This document shows, in pieces, positions 44,071-53,686 of a stretch of 64,000 nt of DNA. Every line of letters starts with the position of its first letter. The stretch's first letter is position 1. This stretch comes from JAMXLJ01 sp036558745 (GTDB lineage: Bacteria; Actinomycetota; Acidimicrobiia; IMCC26256; JAMXLJ01): positions 1 to 64,000 of the forward strand of contig DATBEZ010000031.1 of the NCBI GenBank assembly GCA_036558745.1. Direction: 5' to 3'. Position numbers and translations under genes: made by a program. Under the pieces are notes generated by a model. It searched no databases. It had not been told where the DNA came from and saw only the letters and a list, made by a program, of their open reading frames with translations.

Positions 44071-45219
44071 ATGCGCATCCTCTTCATCTCCGGCGTCGCG
44101 AGGGGTGGCTCGCCCCAGAGCACGCGCGAGCTCACGAGACGGCTCGCGGCCCGCGGCCACGCCGTCGGCGCGCTGTTCGGCGTCGACGAGGCGCCCCGGC
44201 GGCGGCAGCTGCACAAGCGCACGGTGAACCTCGCGGTGAAACTCGGCTCGTCGCCGCTCGCGCGCGTCCCGGAGACCCTCGCCGGCTGGATCTGCCGCCG
44301 CCCGCGCACCGTGCCCGGCACCGGTGACGTGCAGACGTGGGAGTCGCCGATCCCGTCGAGCGCGTTCCCAACCGTCGAGGCCCGGTTCCGTCCCGACGTG
44401 GTGGTCGCGTCCAGCATCGACCGGATGGACTGGCGGAGCATCCGGGCCCGGCTGCGCGAACACGGCACGCCGAGCGTCCTCTACGTCCGCGAGCAGAACG
44501 CGTTCGGGCACCTCACCGTGTCGCAGGCGCCGCCCGACCGGCTGGTGACCAACGCGGCCGTGCACACCGAGCACGCGGCGGAGCTCGGGTTCGACGCGGC
44601 GACGGTCCCGTCGGTCGTCTCCGTCGACGACTGCCTCGTGACGAGCACGCGCGAGAAGGTGCTCCTGGTCAACCCGACGGCGCTGTACGGCGTCGACGTC
44701 GCCCTCGAGCTCGCCGCGACACGACCCGACGTCGCGTTCGCGCTCGCGGAGTCCTCGGTCCTGGCCGACGACGAGGTGGACGCGCTCACGGCCCGGCTCG
44801 CCGGGTTGCCCAACGTCGAGCTGCGTCGCTTCTCGCCCGACGCCCGTGCCCTGTACCGCGATGCGCGCGTGCTGCTCGCGCCGTACCGGTCGAACGGCCG
44901 TCCCCGCGTGGTGCTCGAAGCGCAGGCGAACGGGATCCCCGTGCTCGCCAGCGACCTGCCTGCGCTGCGCGAGGCCGTCGGACCCGGCGGCCTCGTCGTC
45001 GACGCCGACGCGCCGGCAGCCGAATGGGCCCGCGCGCTGTCCCGGCTCGTCGACGACCCCGCGCGCTACGAGACCTTCGCCGCCGCGGCACGCGAGCACT
45101 CGCGCCGCGCCGAGGTCGACCCCGAGGCGATCACCGACCGGTTCGAGGCGGTGCTGACGGAGCTGCTCGCCGGGCCCGGCGGCGCGTCGCGCGAGGCCGG
45201 AGACGTGCGGTGGAGCTGA
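44071..45219 (+). CDS. GT-B glycosyltransferase with altered donor motif
   Basis: 382 residues from an ATG with GGGAG upstream. MRILFISGVARGGSPQSTRELTRRLAARGHAVGALF is a typical GT4 start. The C-terminal half has VLLAPYRSNGRPRVVLEAQANGIPVLASDLPALREAVGPGGLVVD, where the first Glu of EX7E is Asn/Gly and only the second Glu remains. Overlaps the following GT2 gene by ten bases. First of four same-strand genes (to 48078). It may be an active enzyme with an unusual site or one that lost activity. Confidence 0.78.
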   Translation: MRILFISGVARGGSPQSTRELTRRLAARGHAVGALFGVDEAPRRRQLHKRTVNLAVKLGSSPLARVPETLAGWICRRPRTVPGTGDVQTWESPIPSSAFPTVEARFRPDVVVASSIDRMDWRSIRARLREHGTPSVLYVREQNAFGHLTVSQAPPDRLVTNAAVHTEHAAELGFDAATVPSVVSVDDCLVTSTREKVLLVNPTALYGVDVALELAATRPDVAFALAESSVLADDEVDALTARLAGLPNVELRRFSPDARALYRDARVLLAPYRSNGRPRVVLEAQANGIPVLASDLPALREAVGPGGLVVDADAPAAEWARALSRLVDDPARYETFAAAAREHSRRAEVDPEAITDRFEAVLTELLAGPGGASREAGDVRWS

Positions 45220-46067
45220 GCGTCGTGATCCCCGCGCGCGACGTGGCCGGCACCTTGGCCGAGCAGCTCGACGCGCTGCTCGCGCAGCGCTTCGACGGCG
45301 AGTGGGAGATCGTCGTCGTCGACAACCGGTCCACCGACGGGACCGGCCTCCTCGCGCGCGGGTACGCCGATCGGTGCCCGCGCGTCCGCGTCGTCGACGC
45401 GGGCGAGCGCGACGGGTTGTGCTACTCGCGCGCCGTCGGTGTCGACGCCGCTCGCGCCGACGCGATCGCGATCTGCGACGGCGACGACGTCGTCGCGCCG
45501 GGCTGGGTCGCGGCCATGGCCGACGCGCTGCGCGTGCACCCCGTCGTCACGGGTGCGCTGGAGATCGACCGCCTGAACCCGCCCTGGTTGGCGGCGAGCC
45601 GGGGACGGCCCGACCGGACCCGCGTCGCCACGTGGTACGGGTGCTTCCCGCTCGTCTCCGGTGGCAACGTCGGGTTCCGGCGCGAGGTGTGGCGCGAGGT
45701 CGGCGGCTTCGACGAGCACTTCCTCGGGGCCGAGGACGCGGAGTTCTCGCTCCGCCTGTTCCGTCGCGGGATCCCGGTCACGTTCCTGCCCGACGCACTG
45801 ATCCACTACCGCTACCGGGCCTCCGCGCGCGTCCTGTGGCGCCAGGGCCTGGTCTACGGGAGCGGACGGCCGCGTGTGCGCCGCCGCATGCGGGACCTCG
45901 GGATGCGCGTCCCGCCGCCGTTCACCGGATGGCGGTCGTGGACGTGGCTCGTGGTGCACCTGCCCGACCTCACGAGCGCGGCCGGCCGGGCCCGCTGGGT
46001 GTGGGTCGCGGGCAACCGCATCGGCCATGTGGTCGGCAGCGTGCAGACGCGCACGCTGTTCGTGTAG
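45210..46067 (+). CDS. Family 2 glycosyltransferase
   Basis: 285 residues, GTG start overlapping the previous gene. GT-A motifs ELSVVIPARDVAGTLAEQLDALLA, VVVDNRSTDGTG, AIAICDGDDVVAPGWV (DGD as DxD) and LGAEDAEFSLRLFRRGIPV. It is clearly related to the GT2 gene at 35209: both have LDRLNPPWL-type segments with an SRGR motif after, and similar C-termini (RWVWVAGNRIG against RWLFVAGGRLG). Probably a duplication within this locus, with the copies now using different acceptors. Confidence 0.86.
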   Translation: MELSVVIPARDVAGTLAEQLDALLAQRFDGEWEIVVVDNRSTDGTGLLARGYADRCPRVRVVDAGERDGLCYSRAVGVDAARADAIAICDGDDVVAPGWVAAMADALRVHPVVTGALEIDRLNPPWLAASRGRPDRTRVATWYGCFPLVSGGNVGFRREVWREVGGFDEHFLGAEDAEFSLRLFRRGIPVTFLPDALIHYRYRASARVLWRQGLVYGSGRPRVRRRMRDLGMRVPPPFTGWRSWTWLVVHLPDLTSAAGRARWVWVAGNRIGHVVGSVQTRTLFV

Positions 46068-46075
46068 CCGGGCCC

Positions 46076-47206
46076 GTGCACATCTACTGGTACTGGCCGT
46101 TCCTGCGACGCGAGGAGCTGTCGCTCGCGCGCGGCGTGCTCGACGCGGGCGACGAGCTGCTCGTGCACACGACGCCGCGCCCGTCGGACCCGATCACGTC
46201 CGACATCCCCGGCTGCGCGGTGGTGCCGGCGCTCGAAGCGCCCAGCGAGGCACGCGAGGGATCACCGCGATGGCTGGCGTCGCGCGGGCGCACCTACGTG
46301 CAGCGCGCGCTCGTGCGCGACCGCACCGTGCGCCACGGCCACTTCGACGTGGTCCACGTGGTGTACCCGAACCGCTTCACCGATCCGTTCACGCTCGGAC
46401 GCCTCGCCCGGCGGGTGCCGCTCGTGATGAGCGTGCACGACGTGGTCCCCCATCACGGTCGCCTCCCCGCGCCGGTCGAACGCGACCTGCTCCGCCGGCT
46501 TTACCGGCACCCGGCCGCGATCGTCGTTGCACACGACTCGCTCCGGCGCGAGCTGGTGGCCGGCTACGGGGTCCCGGACGCGAAGGTGTCGGTCGTGCCG
46601 CTGCAGATCATCGAGGCCGACGCACCGACGGGCCCGCCCTCGACGCCCGACGGGCGGCCGGTGGTGCTCTTCTTCGGGGCGTTCCGGCGCAACAAGGGCC
46701 TCGACGTCCTGCTCGAGGCGATCGCGATGCTCGGTCCCGATGTCGAGGCGCGCTTCGTGATCGCGGGCCGCGGCGCGCGCGACGTCGAGGAGCTGGTGGC
46801 GCGGGGCGCGGCACAGGACCCACGGGTGACCGCCGAGGTCGGGTACGCCACCGCGGTCCGCAAGGCCGAGCTCCACGCCGGCGCGGCGCTCCTGGTGCTT
46901 CCGTACACGACCTTCTCGTCGCAGAGCATGGTGCTGGCCGACGCGTACGCGTACGGCGTCCCGGCGATCGTGTCCGACGTGGGGGCGCTGGGTGAGACCG
47001 TCCGGGAGGACCGGACGGGTTGGGTGGTCGAGCCCGGTGACGCCGAGACGCTCGCGAGCGCGATCCGCGACGCGTTGACCGACGACGTCGGGCGCGCGGC
47101 CGCGGCGGGAGCGGCGCGCGCGGTGGCGGCCTCGCGCACACCCGAGCTCATCGGGCGCGAGCTGCGCGCCGTCTACGACCGGGCGATCGCCGCGTGGCGT
47201 CCGTGA
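46076..47206 (+). CDS. GT4-like glycosyltransferase, divergent
   Basis: 376 residues, GTG start nine bases after the previous stop. Starts VHIYWYWPFLRREELSLARG. The donor domain has VVLFFGAFRRNKGLDVLLEAIAML, but the EX7E position reads TTFSSQSMVLADAYAYGVPAIVSDVG: both Glu are replaced (Ser and Asp). GT-B fold is likely; activity or donor type is uncertain. Cotranscribed with the two upstream glycosyltransferases and the methyltransferase that follows. Confidence 0.78.
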   Translation: MHIYWYWPFLRREELSLARGVLDAGDELLVHTTPRPSDPITSDIPGCAVVPALEAPSEAREGSPRWLASRGRTYVQRALVRDRTVRHGHFDVVHVVYPNRFTDPFTLGRLARRVPLVMSVHDVVPHHGRLPAPVERDLLRRLYRHPAAIVVAHDSLRRELVAGYGVPDAKVSVVPLQIIEADAPTGPPSTPDGRPVVLFFGAFRRNKGLDVLLEAIAMLGPDVEARFVIAGRGARDVEELVARGAAQDPRVTAEVGYATAVRKAELHAGAALLVLPYTTFSSQSMVLADAYAYGVPAIVSDVGALGETVREDRTGWVVEPGDAETLASAIRDALTDDVGRAAAAGAARAVAASRTPELIGRELRAVYDRAIAAWRP

Positions 47207-47244
47207 CCGCCTCGGGACCGATCCGGTCGACTTAGGCTGCCGAC

Positions 47245-48078
47245 ATGTCGTGGCGCGCGCGTTCCGACGACCCCAACTCACGAGCCGCGCTCGCGGCGCG
47301 CCAGGCCGCGCTCGACGCCGCGGCCGCCGCGCCGATCAGCAACCGCATCCGGCGCATCACCGAGCTGTGCTCCGGTCGGCACGTGCTCGACATCGGCTGC
47401 GTCGACCATCACGTCGGCACCCACGAGCAGGCCACCTTTCTCCACCGCCGCCTGGCGGAGTCGGCCGGGTCGGTCGTCGGCGTCGACATCGAGCCCGCCG
47501 GAGCGGCCGCCATGCGCGAGGCGGGCTTCGACGTCGTCGTCCACGACGTGTGCACCGGACCCGGGCCGCTCGCGGCGTACGGCGCGTTCGACGTCGTCGT
47601 CGCAGGTGAGGTGGTCGAGCACCTCGCCGCGCCGCAGGCGCTCTTCGAGTTCGCGGCCGCGGTGCTGGCGCCGGGCGGCGCGCTCGTGCTGACGACTCCC
47701 AACCCGTACGCGCCGCACCGCGTCCGCGCCGGCCAGCTCGGCATCGCATGGGAGAACGCCGACCATGTGTTCTACGCGTTCCCGTCGGGGATCGTGGAGC
47801 TCGCCGAGCGGACGGGTCTGCGCCTCGACGAGCACCGGACGGTGCTCGTCCGCCCGATGCGCAAGGAGCTGTGGCGTGCGCTCAAGACGTGGGCGTCGCT
47901 CGCGGCCGACCGCCTTCGCGGGCGTTCGCGCGCCGCCGGCCGCGACGAGGAGCTGGAGCACGCGCTGAACCGGTACGCGAACCCGTTCGAGCTCGCGTTC
48001 GCGCTGCTCGGCCGTTCGAGCCGGTTCCTCGGTGAGACCTCGCTCTACGTGCTGCGGAAGCCGGTCGACTCGCCGTAG
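47245..48078 (+). CDS. Class I SAM-dependent methyltransferase
   Basis: 277 residues. HVLDIGCVDHHVGTHEQ (motif I), VVGVDIEPAGAAAMREAGFD, FDVVVAGEVVEHLAAP and LAPGGALVLTTPNP are standard SAM-fold blocks. In this locus it could O-methylate a sugar. The last 34 bases overlap, tail to tail, the convergent sulfotransferase-like/GT2 fusion gene. Confidence 0.83.
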   Translation: MSWRARSDDPNSRAALAARQAALDAAAAAPISNRIRRITELCSGRHVLDIGCVDHHVGTHEQATFLHRRLAESAGSVVGVDIEPAGAAAMREAGFDVVVHDVCTGPGPLAAYGAFDVVVAGEVVEHLAAPQALFEFAAAVLAPGGALVLTTPNPYAPHRVRAGQLGIAWENADHVFYAFPSGIVELAERTGLRLDEHRTVLVRPMRKELWRALKTWASLAADRLRGRSRAAGRDEELEHALNRYANPFELAFALLGRSSRFLGETSLYVLRKPVDSP

Positions 48079-49526
48079 CGGAGGGCCCGGGCCCGCAGCA
48101 GGTGGGCATACACCGTCGCCATCCGCGGGAGCTGGCCCGGTCGCAGCCGCGACGGCGCGCGCCAGTCGAACACGCGCCGCCACGACAGGCCGCTGAAGTG
48201 CCGGTAGGTCCGTCGGAACGAGTCGGGGAGCTGCACCCAGCCGAAGCCGACCGCGCGCAGACGGGCGAAGAAGGCGCCGCCGACGTCGTAGCCGACGATG
48301 CCGCCGAACGCGGCCGGGTCCTCGACCTCCACGTAGGCAAAGCTCGCGTCGAGCCGGCCGCGCACCCGCTGCGCGTCGACGAGCAGCAGCCACGGCGCGG
48401 GACGCGCGCCGAGTGTGCGCTTCGCACCGCTGTGCGGATGGACGAAGCGGGCACGCGACGGGATGATCTCCGCGCACACCAGCGCGGCGTCGTTGTCGAT
48501 CGAAGCCCGGACCATCTCGTCGAGCCAGCCGGCCTCGAAGAACTCGATGTCGGAGTCGCAGAACACCGCGAAGCGCGTCGGGCAGTCGCGCAGCCACTGG
48601 TCGAGCCATTCGGCGTGCTGGCGGCCGTTCGGCGCGACCTCGAGCGTGAGCCAACCTCGCGCCTCGTAGTCGCGCAGGAGCTCGAGCGACCCGTCGGTGG
48701 AGCCGCAGTCGCCGACCACGAGGCGGAAGTCACGGCCCGCGTACCGGCGCATGGTGCGGATGCACAGCTCGGTCGCGTACCGGGTGTTGATGCTCGCGAC
48801 GTGCACGGTCACGTCCGCCGGGGCGTCCGCACCCGGCCCCGGTGACTCGGCTCCCGGCCGGCCCGCCAGGCGGCGTAGCGCCCGCGCCGGTCGCACGAAC
48901 CCGTCGTCGACGACCTCGGTGAGCGCGGTCTGCAACCGCTCGCGTCGCGACGCGCGCGTCTCGTGGATCCGCGCCGGGTCGGCCCAGCGTGCCAGCGCGT
49001 CGCGCCAGCGCTCGGGCGGGATCGAGGTGTCGAGGAACCCGAGCTGGTCGTGCAGGTAGCGCCAGTCGGTGGCGAAGCGCGGGAACTCGAGCAGGGTATG
49101 GGGCAGGTCGTGATGCGCGATCGTGCGCACGAGCCGGTACAGCTCGACGCCCAGCGCCTCGCGCTGACGCGTCGGGCGGCTCGGCTCGACCGGCGAGTCG
49201 AGCTCGGCGAGCCGCGCGCCGAATGCGGTGGCCCGCAGACGGCTCGCGGCCGCGACGTCGAGGTCGCGGACCGGGACGACGACGTGCTCCACGTCGATCC
49301 CCTTGATGTCGAGCATGGGACCGAGGCGGTGCGCGAGCCCGGTGCCGCTCACGACGCGCGGCGCGGTGCGCGACTCGGGCGGCGGGGCGCCACCCGAGGC
49401 GAGCTGGTCCGCGACGGGACGGTCACGCGCGAAGCCGGTGTCGAGGCCGAGCTCGGTGAGCACCTGCAGCAGCAGCGTCGTTCCCGCGCACCCCGCGCCG
49501 GAGACCACCACCTTCGCGTCACTCAT
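48045..49526 (-). CDS. Sulfotransferase-like / family 2 glycosyltransferase fusion, paralogue A
   Basis: 493 residues. Residues 1-220 begin AKVVVSGAGCAGTTLLLQV, resembling the PAPS-binding loop of sulfotransferases (RSGTTLL) with the Arg changed, and contain VVVPVRDLDVAAASRLRAT and LPHTLLEFPRFATDWRYL. Residues 240-450 are GT2: VTVHVASINTRYATELCI, VGDCGSTDGSLELLRDYEARG, FCDSDIEFF (324-326 as DxD) and VGYDVGGAFFARLR. A Gly/Pro-rich linker joins them. The same architecture recurs at 60897. Whether the N-terminal part still transfers sulfate or binds a nucleotide is unknown. Confidence 0.72.
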   Translation of the reverse strand: MSDAKVVVSGAGCAGTTLLLQVLTELGLDTGFARDRPVADQLASGGAPPPESRTAPRVVSGTGLAHRLGPMLDIKGIDVEHVVVPVRDLDVAAASRLRATAFGARLAELDSPVEPSRPTRQREALGVELYRLVRTIAHHDLPHTLLEFPRFATDWRYLHDQLGFLDTSIPPERWRDALARWADPARIHETRASRRERLQTALTEVVDDGFVRPARALRRLAGRPGAESPGPGADAPADVTVHVASINTRYATELCIRTMRRYAGRDFRLVVGDCGSTDGSLELLRDYEARGWLTLEVAPNGRQHAEWLDQWLRDCPTRFAVFCDSDIEFFEAGWLDEMVRASIDNDAALVCAEIIPSRARFVHPHSGAKRTLGARPAPWLLLVDAQRVRGRLDASFAYVEVEDPAAFGGIVGYDVGGAFFARLRAVGFGWVQLPDSFRRTYRHFSGLSWRRVFDWRAPSRLRPGQLPRMATVYAHLLRARALRYGESTGFRST

Positions 49527-49574
49527 CGCCGGATCATGGCTCCCTCGGGCCGGGCCCTCCAGGGCTCCGCACGG

Positions 49575-50834
49575 TCACGGCTCCGTGCGCTCGGCCGCGA
49601 CGCCACGCTCGCCGTTGCCGTTGGCCGACGCGCCGCTGTCGCGGACGCGCGACCACTGCGCCTCCACGTAGACGGGCGACAGGCGCACGATCGCACGCGG
49701 CGTCGGGTCGAGCTGGCGCACCCCGGACACGAGCAACGGCGCGATGGGCTGCCACGGCGTGAACTCGATGCGGGTCTCCACCTGGTAGGCACCGAACCAG
49801 AGGAAGTACTGACCGGGCGGCAACGGCAGCCGCGGCATCACCAGCTCGAGCTCCGTCCGCCCGGGCGGCAACATCGCCTCGTGACGGACCACGAAGATCG
49901 GCGTCGGAGCGCCCTCGCTGGCGCCCAGGTAGAGGTTGACCTGACGCTCGACGTCGGTGCTGACCGTCAGGCGGACGGTGCACTCCTCGTTCACCGCGAC
50001 GAGACGGCCGTTCGGCCCGTCGGCACGCACGTCGTGGACCTCGACGAGGCCGTGCACGTTCGCGTGCGCAGCCGCGTCCGACTCGATGTCACGTCGGTAC
50101 GCGCCGAGCACGTCCTCGATGGGGCCGTCGGCGCGCACGATCCCGTCGTCGAGCCACACGCCGCGGGTCGCGGTCGCGCCGACCGCGGCGAGGTCGTGCG
50201 AGACGAGCAGGAGCGTCGTCCCGCTCTGGATCACGTCGCGCATGCGGTCGAGGCACTTCTGCTGGAACGACGTGTCCCCCACCGCGAGGACCTCGTCGAC
50301 GATGAGGATGCTCGGCTCGAGGAACGCGGCCACCGCGAACCCGAGCCGCATCTTCATGCCGCTCGAGTAGAACTTCACCTGCCGTTCGACCGCGTCCTCG
50401 AGCTCCGCGAACGCCACGATCTCGTCGACCTTCTCCGCGACCTGCCTGCGGCTCAGCCCGAGCAGCGTCCCGTAGATCATCACGTTCTCGCGGCCCGTCA
50501 GCTCGGGATGGATGCCCGACAGGACCTCGATCAGCGCGCCCACGCGCCCGCCGGTCGCGAGCCGCCCCGTGTGCGGGAACATGACGCCGCTGACGATCTT
50601 CAGCAGCGTCGACTTCCCCGCGCCGTTGGCACCGATGATCGCGACCGCCTCACCCGGCTCCGCGTCGATGCTCACGTCGCGCAGGACCCACCGCCAAGGG
50701 TTCTCCGGGACCGGGCCGCGCAGACGTGCCGTCGCGCGCGACACGTGGTCGCGCAGGAGCCGGCGCCCGCGGTCGGCTCGGAAGCGCTTCCAGAGGTGCT
50801 CCGCACGGACCGCCCCGTCAGGACACGTCGGCAA
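49575..50834 (-). CDS. wzt: ABC transporter ATP-binding protein with Wzt C-terminal domain
   Basis: 419 residues. Walker A GANGAGKST, signature FYSSGMKMRLGFAVA, Walker B ILIVDEVLAVGD, then a H-loop in LLLVSHDL. After residue ~265 comes a beta-sandwich (Wzt-C-like) that in relatives binds the finished polysaccharide before export. The C-terminus ends with an ASANGNGERG stretch. The TTG start overlaps the permease gene by 17 bases; no better start is seen. With Wzm it forms the export pump of the ABC-dependent pathway. Confidence 0.88.
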   Translation of the reverse strand: MPTCPDGAVRAEHLWKRFRADRGRRLLRDHVSRATARLRGPVPENPWRWVLRDVSIDAEPGEAVAIIGANGAGKSTLLKIVSGVMFPHTGRLATGGRVGALIEVLSGIHPELTGRENVMIYGTLLGLSRRQVAEKVDEIVAFAELEDAVERQVKFYSSGMKMRLGFAVAAFLEPSILIVDEVLAVGDTSFQQKCLDRMRDVIQSGTTLLLVSHDLAAVGATATRGVWLDDGIVRADGPIEDVLGAYRRDIESDAAAHANVHGLVEVHDVRADGPNGRLVAVNEECTVRLTVSTDVERQVNLYLGASEGAPTPIFVVRHEAMLPPGRTELELVMPRLPLPPGQYFLWFGAYQVETRIEFTPWQPIAPLLVSGVRQLDPTPRAIVRLSPVYVEAQWSRVRDSGASANGNGERGVAAERTEP

Positions 50835-51735
50835 AGCCGGTCTCCAGGCGCTTGAAGATCAGGTACGTCCCGAGCAGGTAGACGACCGTCGACGCCGCCC
50901 CGATCGTCGTGTAGGTGAAGCTCGGCGCGCGGCCGTAGAGCACGCATTCACGGAAGCCGTCGATCACGGCACCCAGCGGGTTGATGGCGCAGTACGCCGC
51001 GCGGTACGCGACCGGCAGCTCACGGAGCCCGTACACGACCGGGGTCAGGAACAGGCCGAGCTGCATGACGAGGGGCAGCGCGTGCCGCACGTCGCGCAGG
51101 TACACGGTGACCGCGCCGGCCAGGAGCGAGCAGGCGACCGTGAACCCGATGAGGATCACGATGAGCGGCACCACCCAGTACGACGTCGACGCGGGCGCGG
51201 TCCACTCGACCAGGAACAGCACGCCCAGCGCGAGCGACGCGCAGATCGCGCCGACCCCGGCCACCACGACCTCGGACAGCGGGAAGACCTCACGCGGCGC
51301 GTACACCTTGTTAAGGAGCGGCTGGTTCACGAGGCTCAGACCGGCGGTCTGCACCGAGTTCGCGTAGAAGGTCCACGGCACGAGCCCGATGTACGAGAAC
51401 AGCGGATACGGCGCCCCGCCGGTGTTCACCTTCCCGACGCGGTTGAACAGGAACGTGAACACGACCATCAGCGTGAACGGCTGGAGCAGCGCCCATCCCA
51501 CGCCGAGGATCTCCTGGTTGTAGGTGGAGCGCAGGTCGCGGACGGCCAGGCTGCTCACCGTGTGGCGCGCTGCCCACAGCGAGCGCAGCGAGGTCCCCAG
51601 CTTGAGCGCGCGCCGGTAACGCAGCTCGGGCGGCGGCTCATCGGGGATCGCGCTCGCGACGGAGGAGGCGCGCACGGGCCCGGACGCGCTCGTGGGCTCG
51701 GGTTCGTCGCGGGGCGTGGGGACCGGGACGGTCAC
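50818..51735 (-). CDS. wzm: ABC transporter permease of polysaccharide export
   Basis: 305 residues, about six membrane helices of the ABC-2 type: LGVGWALLQPFTLMVVFTFLFNRV, YIGLVPWTFYANSVQTAG, the central EVVVAGVGAICASLALGVLFLV, and INPLGAVIDGFRECVLYG. Its motif NQEILGVGWALLQP is typical of Wzm/RfbA proteins. GTG 51735 gives a cytoplasmic Pro-rich N-terminus of ~65 residues. Partner of the ATP-binding gene that overlaps its 3' end. Confidence 0.88.
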   Translation of the reverse strand: MTVPVPTPRDEPEPTSASGPVRASSVASAIPDEPPPELRYRRALKLGTSLRSLWAARHTVSSLAVRDLRSTYNQEILGVGWALLQPFTLMVVFTFLFNRVGKVNTGGAPYPLFSYIGLVPWTFYANSVQTAGLSLVNQPLLNKVYAPREVFPLSEVVVAGVGAICASLALGVLFLVEWTAPASTSYWVVPLIVILIGFTVACSLLAGAVTVYLRDVRHALPLVMQLGLFLTPVVYGLRELPVAYRAAYCAINPLGAVIDGFRECVLYGRAPSFTYTTIGAASTVVYLLGTYLIFKRLETGFADVS

Positions 51736-51883
51736 CAGTCGTGTCCTCCGGTGGCGGTGGCGTTGGGGCCGACGCCGCGGCACGCCCGGGGCGGCCCTGC
51801 GTGCTGGGCGCCGGGGAGCAGGTCGAGCCGTGTCCGGGCAGTCTGCCACGGGCACCGGCGGGGACGCCGCAGCGGTCGCGAAG

Positions 51884-53686
51884 TCATCCGCTGTGAACGC
51901 AGGGGCGGTACTGCGCTGCGAGCACGCGCACGTCGGCGCGCGTCAGCGCGCTCGACCGCCGCGACACCACCACCCGCCAGCCCGCCGGCACGCGCTCGAG
52001 GCGCAGCTTGACGCAGTAGTGCAGGCGCTTCTCCTTCGCGGTCGGCGGTCGGGGCTTGGTCCCGGAGTTCGGCGGGCGCGACGTGGAGGGTGCGTAGCCC
52101 AGGTGCCAGCTGTCCCACTCGAACCCGCCGTTGATCTGCAACGGCTCGTAGCCGAGGCGGGTCGCGGCCTTCGCCACCGCCCAGCGGGTGCCGTCGAAGG
52201 AGGCCGAGTCGGTCGTGTACGCGAGGCCGGCCAGACCGAGCACCACCACGGAGACGATCGCCCACGCCCACGCCGCGCGCGCCGGGCGGCGCGCCGCGAC
52301 CGGCCGGGGTTCGGCACCGGCCGCGGGCCCGGGCGCGGGCTCGGGTCGCGGACGCAACAGCAGGAACGCGACCAGCGGCACCAGCGGCAGCACGTAGCGG
52401 TCGTAGAGCGGCAGGTTCACCGCGACCGCGACGGCGTACGCGGCCAGGTAGAGCCCGACGGTGAGCGCGACCGCGGCCGTCGCCGGGTCGGCCGGTGCGA
52501 GGTCCCGCCGGCGCACGCGGTCACGCGCCTCGACGAGCCAGGGCACGAGCGCGACGACGAGCAGGACCACCGACAGGGAGCCCAGCAGCACGAGCAGGTC
52601 GAACACCGCGGAGGGCATGACGTTGGGGCGCACCCCGGGGAGCACGTCGGTCGAGAGGGTGCCGTCGCGGGTGACGTAGTTGCCGACGAACGGACGCTGC
52701 GGCACGTGCAGGTAGATCCCCGCGAGGACGAGCGCGCTCGCACCGCCGAGCACCCACGTCAGCCGCGGGGCCGCGAGCCGCGCGCGACGAACGATGCGGA
52801 CGGGACCCGCGAGCACGACGGCCGGCACGACGAGCAGCCCGAGCAGGCGCACGAGGTTCGTGCCCTTGTCGACGAGCGTCCGCAACGTGTGCGGGGTGGG
52901 CACGATGGGCGAGAGCGCGAGCGAGCCCGGCAGCCGGCGCCACCACAGGAAGAGCACGGCCGAGCACACGAGCAGCACCCCGGTCTGGATCCCGACGATC
53001 CGCAACCGGCGGCGGTCGCCGTCGCCTGCGAGCACCATCGCCGCGACGACGGCCACCGCGATGGGTACGACCAGGGCGTACTGGCGAACCGAGAACGCGA
53101 CGAACCCGAGAGCGAGGCAGGCCCCGAGCAGGCCGGTCGACACCGGTCGGCGCTGCAGCGCGGCGACGCCCACGGTCAGCGTGAGCACCGTGAACGTGAA
53201 CGTCGGCACGTCGGTCATGAAGCTCGCGGCGAGCGGGCCCCACAGCGGCCCGACCGCGACCGCCACCGCGATGAGCCCGGCCACCCGGAGCCCGACGCCG
53301 AGGCGCCGGCCCAGGTCGACCACCGCGGCCAGGCCCACCAGGCCGACGAACGCGGTGAACACCTGCATCGCGGCGATGCTGCGCCCGCTCAGCGCGGCTA
53401 CCGGCGCGCCGAGCGCGACCTGGCCGACGAGCGTCATCGAGACCCAGTTGTTGAGGTCGACCGTGCCGTCGTGCACGAAGCGGAACTGGACCAGGAGGTA
53501 CGACCAGTCGTCGCTCCTCGGGATCCCGAACGCGCCGTAGTGGGCGGCGATCACCAGGGGCAGGACCACCGCCAGGACCACGAGCAGGATGCCGAGAACG
53601 AGCAGGTCGGCACCGGTTCGGCGACGACCCGAGGGGGTCGTCGGGGCCGCTCCCGCGGCGCTTCTTCCTGCAACCTCGACGACCAC
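51884..53686 (-). CDS. GT-C family membrane glycosyltransferase
   Basis: 600 residues with about eleven membrane segments. The first outer loop has SDDWSYLLVQFRFVHDGTVDLNNW, with an acidic pair as in ArnT/GT39-like enzymes, which take sugars from polyprenyl-phosphate carriers. The C-terminal outer part (GGFEWDSWHLGY, RLERVPAGWRVVVSRRS) is soluble. The GTG at 53686 has GGAG eight bases upstream. Divergent from the Wzz/kinase gene across 234 bases. Confidence 0.8.
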   Translation of the reverse strand: MVVEVAGRSAAGAAPTTPSGRRRTGADLLVLGILLVVLAVVLPLVIAAHYGAFGIPRSDDWSYLLVQFRFVHDGTVDLNNWVSMTLVGQVALGAPVAALSGRSIAAMQVFTAFVGLVGLAAVVDLGRRLGVGLRVAGLIAVAVAVGPLWGPLAASFMTDVPTFTFTVLTLTVGVAALQRRPVSTGLLGACLALGFVAFSVRQYALVVPIAVAVVAAMVLAGDGDRRRLRIVGIQTGVLLVCSAVLFLWWRRLPGSLALSPIVPTPHTLRTLVDKGTNLVRLLGLLVVPAVVLAGPVRIVRRARLAAPRLTWVLGGASALVLAGIYLHVPQRPFVGNYVTRDGTLSTDVLPGVRPNVMPSAVFDLLVLLGSLSVVLLVVALVPWLVEARDRVRRRDLAPADPATAAVALTVGLYLAAYAVAVAVNLPLYDRYVLPLVPLVAFLLLRPRPEPAPGPAAGAEPRPVAARRPARAAWAWAIVSVVVLGLAGLAYTTDSASFDGTRWAVAKAATRLGYEPLQINGGFEWDSWHLGYAPSTSRPPNSGTKPRPPTAKEKRLHYCVKLRLERVPAGWRVVVSRRSSALTRADVRVLAAQYRPCVHSG

